This document shows positions 49,339 through 57,470 of a DNA stretch of 64,000 nucleotides, piece by piece. The stretch spans positions 310,001-374,000 of the forward strand of contig NZ_JAWQJT010000003.1 in assembly GCF_033441515.1 (NCBI RefSeq), read 5' to 3'. Each line of letters opens with the position of its first letter. Position 1 is the first letter of the stretch. The position numbers and the translations under genes are program-made. This DNA is from Amycolatopsis solani. Lineage in GTDB: Bacteria > Actinomycetota > Actinomycetes > Mycobacteriales > Pseudonocardiaceae. Under the pieces are notes generated by a model. It was not told the origin of the DNA. It ran no database searches and saw nothing but the letters and a program-made list of their open reading frames with translations.

Positions 49339-50136
49339 GTGAACATCGCGGACAACGCCACGACGTCGTGGATCCGCCGTTACCACCCGGCACCCGGCGC
49401 GGGCACCCGGCTCGTCTGCTTCCCCCACGCCGGCGGCTCGGCCAGCTACTTCCACCCGGTCTCCGCGCGGTTCGCGCCGGACGTCGACGTCGTTTCGCTG
49501 CAGTACCCGGGGCGCCAGGACCGCCGCCGGGAGCCGAACCTCGCCTCGATCGCCGAGCTGGCCGACCTGATCGCCGACGAGCTGGCCGCCCTCTCCGACA
49601 AGCCGGCCGTGTTCTTCGGGCACAGCATGGGCGCGGTGCTCGCCTTCGAAACCGCGTGGCGGCTGGAACTGCGCGGCCTGCGGGCGCCGGGGGCGATCGT
49701 CGCGTCCGGGCGGCGCGGGCCGTCGACCTTCCGCGACGAGCGGATCCACGAGCGCGACGACGACGGCGTGCTCGACGAGGTCCGGGAACTCAACCGGGTG
49801 GACCGGACGGTCATCGGCGACGACGAGATCCTGCGGATGGCGCTGCCGGCGATCCGCGCCGACTACCGGGCGATCGAGACCTACGCCTGCCCGGCCGGGC
49901 GCCGCGTCCGCTGCCCGGTCACCGTGCTGATCGGCGACCAGGACCCGAAGGTGACCGCCGAGGAGGCCGGGAACTGGGGCGAGCACACCGAAGGCGGCCT
50001 CCGGCTGTCGGTCTTCCCCGGTGGGCACTTCTTCCTCGCCCGGCACCAGAGCGCGGTGAACGCGGAGCTCCAGCGGGAGCTCCAGGCCCTGGCCGCCCCC
50101 GCGGCGGCATTGCCTTCCGGGCGTGATTCAACATAA
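49339..50136 (+). CDS. Type II thioesterase (NysE-like)
   Basis: 265 residues from a GTG start. Alpha/beta hydrolase that removes aberrant acyl groups from stalled PKS carrier domains. Catalytic triad visible: Ser96 in FFGHSMGAVLAFE, Asp in LIGDQDPK, His in FPGGHFFL. The N-terminal CFPHAGGSASYF is the standard RedJ/TEII signature. Stand-alone, typical length, at the right side of the cluster; nystatin, amphotericin and natamycin clusters each carry one. Confidence 0.93.
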   Translation: MNIADNATTSWIRRYHPAPGAGTRLVCFPHAGGSASYFHPVSARFAPDVDVVSLQYPGRQDRRREPNLASIAELADLIADELAALSDKPAVFFGHSMGAVLAFETAWRLELRGLRAPGAIVASGRRGPSTFRDERIHERDDDGVLDEVRELNRVDRTVIGDDEILRMALPAIRADYRAIETYACPAGRRVRCPVTVLIGDQDPKVTAEEAGNWGEHTEGGLRLSVFPGGHFFLARHQSAVNAELQRELQALAAPAAALPSGRDST

Positions 50137-50180
50137 AGTAACATCAGCAACCACACAGAACGACATGGGCGGGGGTCGCG
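50137..50180 (+). promoter_or_regulatory. AT-rich promoter/operator region of the DeoR gene
   Basis: Directly after the thioesterase stop lies AACATAAAGTAACATCAG followed by AACCACACAGAAC, unusually AT-rich here. It resembles the A/C-rich repeats before the PTS operon (see 32945-33153), consistent with an autoregulated DeoR repressor. Confidence 0.35.
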
Positions 50181-50942
50181 GTGTACGCGGAAGAGCGTCA
50201 GCAGCTGATCCTCGAGCAGGCCCGGTCCCGCGGCCGGGTCGACGTGGCCGAACTGGCCGGCGAGTTCGCCGTGACGACGGAGACGATCCGCCGCGACCTC
50301 ACCACGCTGGAACGCCACGGGTCGCTCCGCCGGGTGCACGGCGGGGCGATCCCCATCGAGCGCCTGGGGTTCGAACCGGCGTTGAACACCCGCGAAAGCG
50401 TGATGACGGCGGAGAAGAAGCGCATCGGCAAGGCCGCGCTCGCCGAACTGCCCGCGGAAGGCGCGATCCTGCTCGACGCGGGCACGACCACCGCGCACCT
50501 CGCGGAAGCGCTTCCCATCGACTGCAACCTCACGGTGGTCACCAACTCGGTGAACATCGCGCTGACGCTGTCCAAGCGTCCCAACCTGACGGTGATGCTG
50601 GTGGGCGGGCGCCTGCGGGCGCGCACGCTCGCGTCGGTCGACTCGTGGGCGTTGCACTCGCTCAGCGAAACGTTCGTCGAGGTGGCGTTCATGGCGACCA
50701 ACGGCCTGTCGGTCGAGCGCGGCCTCACCACCCCGGACCCGGCGGAGGCGATGGTCAAGCGCGCCTCGATCGCCGGCGCCCGCCGCGTCGTGCTCCTCGC
50801 CGACCACACGAAGGTCGGCAACGACCACTTCGCCCGCTTCGCCGAGCTGTCCGAAGTGGACACGTTCATCACCGACGGCGGCATCGATTCCACGGTGGCC
50901 GCCGAAATCGAACGCGAAGGCGTGAACGTCCTGACCGCGTGA
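50181..50942 (+). CDS. DeoR-family sugar-phosphate-responsive repressor (FruR/GlpR type)
   Basis: 253 residues from a GTG. N-terminal DeoR winged HTH: MYAEERQQLILEQA, VAELAGEFAVTTETIRRDL, LRRVHGGAI. The C-terminal effector domain has LLDAGTTTAHLAEAL and VLLADHTKVG, the ISOCOT-type sugar-phosphate pocket. Close in style to regulators usually next to 1-phosphofructokinase/PTS genes. Here the kinase gene lies 17 kb away at 32944 in divergent orientation, with biosynthetic genes between them. Likely target: the PTS operon, by inference. Confidence 0.88.
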   Translation: MYAEERQQLILEQARSRGRVDVAELAGEFAVTTETIRRDLTTLERHGSLRRVHGGAIPIERLGFEPALNTRESVMTAEKKRIGKAALAELPAEGAILLDAGTTTAHLAEALPIDCNLTVVTNSVNIALTLSKRPNLTVMLVGGRLRARTLASVDSWALHSLSETFVEVAFMATNGLSVERGLTTPDPAEAMVKRASIAGARRVVLLADHTKVGNDHFARFAELSEVDTFITDGGIDSTVAAEIEREGVNVLTA

Positions 50943-50943
50943 G

Positions 50944-52104
50944 CTACCAGCGCACCGGCAGCTCGTAGAGTCCGAAGAGGACTCCGTCGTGCTTGAACTC
51001 CAGCTCGTCGGCGGGCACCGCCAGCCGCAGCCGCGGCACCCGCTCGAACAGCGTGGTCAGCGCGACGTCCATTTCCAGCCGGGCCAGGTGCTGCCCGATG
51101 CACTGGTGGATCCCGTAGCCGAAGGCGACGTGGTGGCGCGCCGAGCGGGCCGGGCAGAACTCGCCGGCGTCCTCGAACACGGTCCCGTCGTGCCCCGCCG
51201 CCAGCCCGAGCGGCGCGACCCCTTCCCCGCGGCGGATGAGCTGGCCGGCGATCTCGAGGTCCTCGGTGGCGACGCGCAGGCTGACGACGTCGGAGATCGA
51301 GAAGAACCGCAGCAGCTCCTCCACGACACCCTCGTGCCCGATCCACTGCGGGTTCTCCAGCAGCGTCACGACCCCGAGCGACAGCATGTTGGCGGTGGTC
51401 TCGTGCCCGGCGACCAGCAGCAGCATGGCCACGCCCAGCAGCTCGGCGTCGTCCAGCACCCCGCCGTCGATCAGCCGGCTGATCAGGTCCTCCCCCGGCC
51501 GCGCCCGCTTCGCCGCGATCAGCTCGGCGAGGTAGGTGTTGATTTCCCCCAGCGCGACTTCCCGCTGCCGGGCCGTCGAAGCGAGGCTGACCAGGACACG
51601 GGTGCGGGACTCGAAGTGCTCGTGGTCCGCGTAGGGAACCCCGAGCAGCTGGCAGATGACGAGCGACGGCAGCACGAGGCAGAAGGCGGACACGAGGTCC
51701 GCGGAGTTCCCGGCGGCGAGCATGGCGTCGATCCGCTCGTCGACGACCTGCTGCACGCCGGGCCGCAGTTCACGCACCTTCCGCACGGTGAATTCGGGGA
51801 TGAGCAGCTTCCGGTACCGCGTGTGCTCGGGCGCGTCCATGGCCACGAACCACCCGGGAAGCGCTTCCGGCGCCCCGCCGGTGGCGGGAAAACCCGGCTT
51901 CGACGGATCGGAGCTCAGCCGCGGATCGGTCAGCGCGGCCCGGACGTCCTCGTGCCGCGCGACGAGCCAGACGGGCGTCCCCCCGGGCAGCACGGTCCGG
52001 CACAACCCGGGCCGGGACCGCAGCTCGGCATAACCCTCGGGCGGAGTGACCTGACCGGGCGCCCGCCGCGGGAAGCCGACGACCCCGGGTTCCGTGCTCA
52101 CCAT
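50944..52104 (-). CDS. Cytochrome P450
   Basis: 386 residues, a complete soluble actinomycete P450. I-helix oxygen-binding motif LLLVAGHETTANM and heme-ligand loop FGYGIHQCIGQHLA with the axial Cys. It convenes tail-to-tail with the DeoR gene (1-bp gap). No ferredoxin gene is adjacent, unlike nysM-nysN. Possible role: hydroxylation, epoxidation or methyl oxidation of the polyene. A candidate regulator site lies upstream at 52156-52171. Cluster membership is plausible but unproven, since P450 genes are common in such genomes. Confidence 0.93.
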   Translation of the reverse strand: MVSTEPGVVGFPRRAPGQVTPPEGYAELRSRPGLCRTVLPGGTPVWLVARHEDVRAALTDPRLSSDPSKPGFPATGGAPEALPGWFVAMDAPEHTRYRKLLIPEFTVRKVRELRPGVQQVVDERIDAMLAAGNSADLVSAFCLVLPSLVICQLLGVPYADHEHFESRTRVLVSLASTARQREVALGEINTYLAELIAAKRARPGEDLISRLIDGGVLDDAELLGVAMLLLVAGHETTANMLSLGVVTLLENPQWIGHEGVVEELLRFFSISDVVSLRVATEDLEIAGQLIRRGEGVAPLGLAAGHDGTVFEDAGEFCPARSARHHVAFGYGIHQCIGQHLARLEMDVALTTLFERVPRLRLAVPADELEFKHDGVLFGLYELPVRW

Positions 52105-52186
52105 GCCCCGGTTCTACCCCGCGGCGGCACGCCCGTGCGTGGTGGCGGCGAAAGTCTGGAAGAACCCCTAGCGAGCCGGCCGGTGC
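52105..52186 (-). promoter_or_regulatory. P450 upstream region with 16-bp imperfect palindrome
   Basis: At 52156-52171 the minus strand reads CTAGGGGTTCTTCCAG, about 52 bp upstream of the P450 ATG. CTAGGG fits the left arm of the PimM-type site; the right arm is partial. Confidence 0.35.
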
Positions 52187-53698
52187 CTAGTCCCGCACCC
52201 AGGTGAACGTGACCCGGGCACCGACCGGCAGCCGGGCCAGGTCGCCGAGTTCGAGGACGTCGGTCATGACGCCGAAGGCCTTGGCCTTGCGCAGCCGGAG
52301 TCCCCCGTTCGCCAGCTGGTAGCGGTAGAGGCCGTTGGCGTCGCTGCGCACGTCGTCGTGGGCCGCGATGGTCCACTCGCCGTCATCGGCCTGGAGGACG
52401 ATCTCCTTGCGCCAGGTGATGCCGTCGCCGAGCCGGATGACGAACTCCACTTCGTCGTCCGGACGCGCGCCCGCTTCGACCTGGTAGTCGACCCGATCCA
52501 GATCGCGGGTGACGAGGTGCCCTCCCGGACGTTCACTCCAGGCCGTGGGATGGCTCGGCGGCAACGGCGGCCCCACCGGGATGTCGGCGAGCCCGCCGTC
52601 CGGGACGACGCCGATCCGGTCCCAGCGGAACCCGCGGGCGGCGAAGGTCTCCGGGTCAGGCACGTGGCGCAGCTCGCCGTGCTCGACGACGTAGACCGCG
52701 GCCGCCGTCTCTTCCTTCAAGAGGGCGAGGTCCCGAGGTGCCTTGTCGAGCGCGCTGAAGCCACCGGCCGGCACGACCCGGACGTCGTTCCAGGTGAATC
52801 CCAACCTGAACAGGGTGTCCGGGTCGGGTATGTGGAAGCCCTTGCCGCCGTAGGTGACGGACACGGGCGCGTCGTCGATTTCACGCAACACGGCCCGATC
52901 ACCGGGAATCGTCGATATGTAGTTCAACGACCCGTCCTTCAGTTCCAGGACTTCGGACCAGCGCAGGCCGAGCCGATCGAACTCGTCCGGACTGGTGATC
53001 CAGAACTTCGCTCCGGCGTAGATCACGTATATCCGCGCGTCACCCTGATCGCTCAGCAGTTTCCCGTTCGCCAGGTACCACGGCAGTTGTGGTGAATAGT
53101 TCTCGACGAAGAAGCCTCGCCACTCTTGTCCGTTGTCCTGGTGCACGAACCGGTTTCCCGGATCGTAGACGGACGTGAATTCCAACACTCCTTCGGCACC
53201 CGGGTACCGGTTGTCCCAGATGAACACCCGGCTGGAGTCGCCGTCCTCCTCGTACCCGTACGCGACGACCTGGTGGTCGCGGGCGAACCCGCCGACGTCC
53301 CGGGACTGCACGAGCCCGATCGGCTGCGGCAGCCCTTGCTCCAGCAGCGTCTTGAGCTTCGGGTACTGCTCTTCCCGCGTCGCGCGGGCGACCCCGATCC
53401 CGTTGAGCCACGTCGGATGGTCGGGCGTTCGCATGAAATGGAAGAACATCGGCCAGTTGTTGACGATGCTGGTGATCAGCCGGTCGTAGATGTATTCGGC
53501 CAGCGGGATCCCGTCCCCCGGCAGAGCCGGCTCCACGGGGATCCGCACCATGTGGTGCCAGTAGTCGAGGGCCGCGAAGGCCATCCCGCCACAACGCCCC
53601 AAGGTTTCGGTGATCGGGATTCCGGCGATCTGGACCTTGTTCGTGAACGAGTTGTCGAACGCGAACCCGTCGAGTTTCGGATCAAAAGAAACGCGCAT
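52187..53698 (-). CDS. Papain-like-fold protein with three C-terminal tandem repeats (uncharacterised)
   Basis: 503 residues, ATG after GGAGG. No signal peptide. The N-terminal 200 residues carry a Cys in GRCGGMAFAALDYW, a His in DHQVVAYGYEE and an Asp/Asn in VFIWDNRYPG, in the order expected of a papain-like cysteine peptidase or transglutaminase fold. Residues about 225-370 hold three repeats of about 35-50 residues: AKFWITSPDEFDRLGLRWSE, GFHIPDPDTLFRLGFTWND and RHVPDPETFAARGFRWDR, each followed by a V-rich strand. The last 100 residues look beta-rich. Single gene with no evident partner. No characterised protein recognised, so enzymatic activity is only a suggestion. Confidence 0.8.
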   Translation of the reverse strand: MRVSFDPKLDGFAFDNSFTNKVQIAGIPITETLGRCGGMAFAALDYWHHMVRIPVEPALPGDGIPLAEYIYDRLITSIVNNWPMFFHFMRTPDHPTWLNGIGVARATREEQYPKLKTLLEQGLPQPIGLVQSRDVGGFARDHQVVAYGYEEDGDSSRVFIWDNRYPGAEGVLEFTSVYDPGNRFVHQDNGQEWRGFFVENYSPQLPWYLANGKLLSDQGDARIYVIYAGAKFWITSPDEFDRLGLRWSEVLELKDGSLNYISTIPGDRAVLREIDDAPVSVTYGGKGFHIPDPDTLFRLGFTWNDVRVVPAGGFSALDKAPRDLALLKEETAAAVYVVEHGELRHVPDPETFAARGFRWDRIGVVPDGGLADIPVGPPLPPSHPTAWSERPGGHLVTRDLDRVDYQVEAGARPDDEVEFVIRLGDGITWRKEIVLQADDGEWTIAAHDDVRSDANGLYRYQLANGGLRLRKAKAFGVMTDVLELGDLARLPVGARVTFTWVRD

Positions 53699-53855
53699 TT
53701 TCTACCTCCGTCCCGGCTCCCGCTGCCCAAGACGTACACCCACAGCGTTCACCGGTGCCGCGAAGGCGGACTTCACCTTCCCCCGGCAGTCGCGCGCGAT
53801 TGATCCATTGTTACCGGTGGCCGATGAATTGGGCCGAAAGATGCGAACACTCCCC

Positions 53856-53887
53856 CGGCCGGCGCGGAGCGGAGACCGCGCCGGCCG
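53856..53887 (-). terminator. Hairpin terminator of the small exported protein gene
   Basis: A perfect 12-bp stem (53856-53867 with 53876-53887) with an 8-base loop lies 10 bp past the stop of the minus-strand gene at 53898. No T-run follows. The remainder of 53699-53855 shows nothing coding. Confidence 0.65.
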
Positions 53888-53897
53888 CCGTGAGTGG

Positions 53898-54332
53898 CTA
53901 GTGGTCGTTGAGGTAGTAGTGCGTGCTCTGGAACTTGTAGTTCGGCCCCAGCCAGACCGTGACGCCGATGCTCGTGTTCTCCGGCAGGTTGTACACGCCG
54001 CCCTGGGAAGCGCTGGCCGTGGCGCAGGATCCCAAACCGCCGGAGGCGGTGAGCGTGTAGCGGATGTCGTAGGCGCCCGGGACGGAACTCTCCTCGCTGG
54101 CGACCTGGACCCGGGGCGAGAGCCCGTCGGACGCCGTGTCGCAGACCGAGACGCGGTCGCCGTTCTCCTCGATGTAGACCGTGCCGCCCTTGTCCGCGTC
54201 CGTGGTGGTCCACGTGTGGTCCCAGCCGCCGGCGGGCGGCTCCACGCTCGCCAGCGCCGGCGTCGCGGCCGCGAGGGTGCCGGTGACGGCGAAAACGGTG
54301 GTTGCGGCCATGGCCGCGATCTTGTGACGCAT
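53898..54332 (-). CDS. Small exported protein of unknown function
   Basis: 144 residues. Positively charged start (MRHK), hydrophobic stretch AATTVFAVTGTLAAATPALA ending in an Ala-x-Ala signal-peptidase site, then about 115 mature residues rich in Thr, Gly and Tyr with two Cys (SVCDTAS, GSCATAS) that may form a disulfide. Beta-rich by appearance. Probably secreted. No family recognised. A GAGAAGGG site precedes the ATG. Confidence 0.75.
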   Translation of the reverse strand: MRHKIAAMAATTVFAVTGTLAAATPALASVEPPAGGWDHTWTTTDADKGGTVYIEENGDRVSVCDTASDGLSPRVQVASEESSVPGAYDIRYTLTASGGLGSCATASASQGGVYNLPENTSIGVTVWLGPNYKFQSTHYYLNDH

Positions 54333-54410
54333 CGTGTCAACCCTTCTCCGGTCCGCGCGGGAAGTCCGGCGGACTGCTGTGTTCTCGATCGATCCGGTGC
54401 GGCGCGCCGG

Positions 54411-54578
54411 TCAGCGGGCGCCGCCGCCGGGTGCCGGGACGTCACCGATGTAAGGTCCGCCGCCCGTTCCGCCGACCGGGGACGAGCCGGCCGAGGGGCC
54501 GTCCGCCGCCGACGCCAGTGGGGTGAGCACGGTGATCAAGGCCGCGGCGAGCAAAGCGGCCGCACCAGCACGTTTCAT
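54411..54578 (-). CDS. Very small exported peptide, 55 residues
   Basis: ATG at 54578 with AAGGGAA eight bases upstream. The sequence starts MKRAGAAALLAAALITVL, ends its signal region at ASAA, and leaves a short Gly/Pro/Ser-rich mature tail (GGTGGGPYIGDVP). It is upstream of and co-directional with the exported-protein gene at 53898, separated by 78 bp. Possibly a surface or signalling peptide; function unknown. Confidence 0.55.
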   Translation of the reverse strand: MKRAGAAALLAAALITVLTPLASAADGPSAGSSPVGGTGGGPYIGDVPAPGGGAR

Positions 54579-54729
54579 CGTTCGATTCCCTTCGTCCGCC
54601 CCACGGTGCCGGACGCGACTTCCAAAGCGCTTCCGCCGAACCCGCCACGCGGAACCCGGCCACCGCATACGATCGGCGCGGCGCGGCCCGGACGCCCTTC
54701 CCCTCCGGCGGCGAACTGTGGAGGCGGGC

Positions 54730-55137
54730 ATGTCACCCCTGGTCTCGGCGACCATCCAGACGATCCCGCGGGCGCTGCTGCTCGTGGTGGGCCTGCTCGG
54801 CCTGATCTTCGCGATCAAGGCCCGCGCCCGCGGCGGTTCCGGCCTGATGGTGGCCGCCTTCGTCGTCATGCTCGTCACGACGGTGGCGGGCATCGTGTGG
54901 CAGTTCGTGTCGCTGGACGCGGCGTCCTGGATCAGCTCCGACGACCTGAGCGCGAGCGACCTCGGCCTGATCTTCACGGCGGTCGCCCTGCCGCTCGACG
55001 CGGCCGCGGTGCTCTCCTGGCTCCTGGTCGCGCTCGCGGTCGTCAAGGGTGGCCGGCCGCGCCACCCCGGCTACGCGCCGCCGCCCGGCTACCCGATGGC
55101 CGGGCCGCCGCCCGGGTACTCCCAGCCGCAGAACTGA
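54730..55137 (+). CDS. Small membrane protein with proline-rich C-terminus
   Basis: 135 residues from the ATG at 54730, five bases after GGAGG. Three hydrophobic segments (about 8-26, 38-60 and 78-105), then a cytosolic tail with PPPGYPMAGPPPGYSQPQ repeats. No enzyme motif. Such membrane proteins are common and uncharacterised in actinomycetes. Convergent with the MFS gene, 3 bp apart. Confidence 0.65.
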   Translation: MSPLVSATIQTIPRALLLVVGLLGLIFAIKARARGGSGLMVAAFVVMLVTTVAGIVWQFVSLDAASWISSDDLSASDLGLIFTAVALPLDAAAVLSWLLVALAVVKGGRPRHPGYAPPPGYPMAGPPPGYSQPQN

Positions 55138-55140
55138 AAG

Positions 55141-56331
55141 CTACGCGGCGGCCCGGCGGCGGTCCACCGCGAACCCGGCCACAGCCAGCACGAGCCCGAT
55201 CGCGCTCACGACCACCCCGGCCCACGCCGTCGCGCGGTAGCCGAGGCCGACCGAAATGACCACGCTGCCCAGTGCCGCGCCGAGGCTGTTGGCGGTGTTG
55301 AACGCCGACTGGTTCAGCGCCGCGCCCATCAGCTGGGCGCCCGGCGCCACCGCGATCAGCCGGGCCTGCAGCACCGGGCCCAGGAACAGGATCGTCCCGC
55401 CGATCAGGAACGCGCCGGTGAACAGCCCGAACGCCGAACCCACCGTCAGTCCGAAGTAGACGTTCGCGGCGATCACCGCCGCGAAGCCCGCCACCATCGC
55501 CCGCCGCAGGTTCCGGTCCGCCTGCCAGCCGCCGAGGAAGTTCCCCGCCGTCATGCCGAGACCGACCGCGACCAGCACCCACGGCACCGCGCCCGGCGAC
55601 AGGCCGGTGACCGACGTCGTGATCGGCGCGAGGTAGCTGTCGACGGCGAAGAAGCCGGCGATCCCGATCGACGCGGTCGCCGCGACCAGCCACACCTGCG
55701 GCCGGCGCAGCGCGCGCAGTTCGCCGGACGGCGATCCGCCCGGGGCCGGCCCGTCGGGCACCGTCGCCGCCACCGCGAGCAGCGCGAGCAGGAAGACCCC
55801 GGCGATGACCAGGTAGGCCGCGCGCCAGCCGGCGGCCTGCCCGAGCCGCGTGATCACCGGGACGCCCGCCACGTTGGCCACGGTCAGCCCGCTCAGCACC
55901 ACGGCGAAACCGCGCCCCTCGCTGCCCGGCCCCATCAGCGTCGCCGCGAGCAGGCCGGCGGACCCGAAGTAGGCGCCGTGCGGCAGGCCGGCGGCGAACC
56001 GGGCCACCAGCACCAGGCCGAACGTCGAGGCGACCGCGGACGCGGCGGTGCCGAGCACGAAGAACACGAGCAGCCCGAGCACCAGGCGTTTGCGCCGCAT
56101 CGGGGCGGTGATCGTGGCGAGCACGGGCGCGCCCACGACCACGCCGAGCGCGTACGCGGTGATCATCCACCCGGCCCGGGCGACGGAATCGGGTTCGGCG
56201 TTCCCCACCACGCTGCGCGCGATCTCGGGCAGCAGCCCGGCCGGCACGAACTCCGTCAGCCCGATCCCCACCGACCCGAGGGCCAGCGCGAGCAGGGCCG
56301 CCCAGCGGCGCCGACGGGTGAGGTCGTCCAT
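55141..56331 (-). CDS. Major facilitator superfamily efflux transporter (DHA1-like)
   Basis: 396 residues with about 12 hydrophobic segments. The opening GLTEFVPAGLLPEIARS and the loop between segments 2 and 3 (APMRRKRLVLGLLV) are typical of arabinose-efflux/chloramphenicol-resistance-like MFS proteins. Likely proton-driven export of small molecules. Divergent from a ROK regulator with an inverted repeat between them, so probably controlled by it. No link to the polyene cluster is visible beyond distance. Confidence 0.88.
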   Translation of the reverse strand: MDDLTRRRRWAALLALALGSVGIGLTEFVPAGLLPEIARSVVGNAEPDSVARAGWMITAYALGVVVGAPVLATITAPMRRKRLVLGLLVFFVLGTAASAVASTFGLVLVARFAAGLPHGAYFGSAGLLAATLMGPGSEGRGFAVVLSGLTVANVAGVPVITRLGQAAGWRAAYLVIAGVFLLALLAVAATVPDGPAPGGSPSGELRALRRPQVWLVAATASIGIAGFFAVDSYLAPITTSVTGLSPGAVPWVLVAVGLGMTAGNFLGGWQADRNLRRAMVAGFAAVIAANVYFGLTVGSAFGLFTGAFLIGGTILFLGPVLQARLIAVAPGAQLMGAALNQSAFNTANSLGAALGSVVISVGLGYRATAWAGVVVSAIGLVLAVAGFAVDRRRAAA

Positions 56332-56381
56332 TCCGGCGACTTTAGCAACGCTGTTGCGTTAATACCAGGTAAGGTGCGGCC
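56332..56381. promoter_or_regulatory. Operator-like inverted repeat between MFS and ROK genes
   Basis: The sequence TTAGCAACGCTGTTGCGTTAA (56342-56362) contains nested inverted repeats, GCAAC/GTTGC and AACGC/GCGTT, in a 50-bp divergent gap. It is a good candidate operator for the adjacent ROK repressor. Confidence 0.5.
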
Positions 56382-57470
56382 GTGCATCTGGCTTTCCTGC
56401 GGGACTACCACGAAGCGCTGGTGCTCGCGCTGGCCCGGACCGTGCCCACGCTCGAGCGCGGCACCGTCGCCGAGGTCACCGGGCTGACCCCGCAGGCCGT
56501 GTCGAAGGTGCTGGCCCGCCTGGTCGAGGAGGGACTGCTCGAACCGGCGGGCGTGCGGCGCCCGGCGCGCGGCAAACCGGCCGCGGTCTACCGGCTCGTC
56601 CCGGGGAGCCGCTGGGCGATCGGCGCGCACGTCACCCGCCGCGAACTGCGCCTGGTCCTCACCGACCTGGCCGGCACCGTCCACGCGTCGACGGCGGCGC
56701 CGCTGCCCGCCGACTTCACGCCGGAACAGCTGCTGGGCGAACTGTCCTCCGGCGTCACGACGATGATCGACGGGCACAGCCTGCGCACGCCGGAGCTCGC
56801 CGGGGTCGGCATCGGCATGATCGGGCCGCTCGACCAGTCGACCGGCACCGTCCGCGGCGCCCACCGGCTGCGGCACTGGCGTGACGTCCCGCTCGCCGAA
56901 CTCGCCGGGAAGCGGCTGGGCCTGCCCGTGGTCGTGGACAAGGACGTCACCGCCGGGATCACGGCCGAGGCCTGGCGCCGCGGCACCACCTTCCGCGACG
57001 CCGCCCTGGTCGTGGTCGACGCCGGGGTGGGCGCCGGGCTGTGGCTGGGCGGTGCGGCCCACCGCGGCGCGCACACCAACGCCAGCGAGTTCGGCCACGC
57101 CGTCGTCCAGCTCGACGGGCCGCTCTGCGCGTGCGGACGCCGCGGCTGCCTGGAAGCGGTCCACGAGCGCGCGCCCGGCCCCGCCGCGGCGGCCGCCGTG
57201 CTCGCGACCGGCGTGGTCAACCTCCTCCAGACCCTCGACCTCGGCCACATCGTCCTCGGCGGGGCGGACCTGCTCCCCCACGGCGAGCTCTACCGCGACG
57301 CCGTCGAACACGCCGTGCGCACCCAGCTGCCGGGCGCCGGCTGGCTCACCGTGGAGGTCTCCCTGACCGCGCTGGGCACCGACGTCGTGGCGGCCGGGGC
57401 GGCCATGCAGGTGCTCAACACCCGCTACGGCCTCCCCGAACCGCCGCGACCCCGGCCGTCGCTCAGCTGA
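56382..57470 (+). CDS. ROK-family transcriptional regulator
   Basis: 362 residues. N-terminal winged HTH (TVAEVTGLTPQAVSKVLARL...) and a C-terminal ROK sugar-kinase-like domain with the zinc motif CACGRRGCLEAVHE. The glycine-rich VVVDAGVGAGLWLGG phosphate loop is present. Start is GTG. Likely senses a sugar or derivative and represses the divergent transporter gene. Its 3' end overlaps the convergent gene at 57463 by 8 bp. Confidence 0.88.
   Translation: MHLAFLRDYHEALVLALARTVPTLERGTVAEVTGLTPQAVSKVLARLVEEGLLEPAGVRRPARGKPAAVYRLVPGSRWAIGAHVTRRELRLVLTDLAGTVHASTAAPLPADFTPEQLLGELSSGVTTMIDGHSLRTPELAGVGIGMIGPLDQSTGTVRGAHRLRHWRDVPLAELAGKRLGLPVVVDKDVTAGITAEAWRRGTTFRDAALVVVDAGVGAGLWLGGAAHRGAHTNASEFGHAVVQLDGPLCACGRRGCLEAVHERAPGPAAAAAVLATGVVNLLQTLDLGHIVLGGADLLPHGELYRDAVEHAVRTQLPGAGWLTVEVSLTALGTDVVAAGAAMQVLNTRYGLPEPPRPRPSLS

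Noticed and set aside
24291..52104. Glycosyltransferase for mycosamine transfer
   Set aside because: No protein with a GT-B fold pattern is encoded here; it is expected outside the window to the left.
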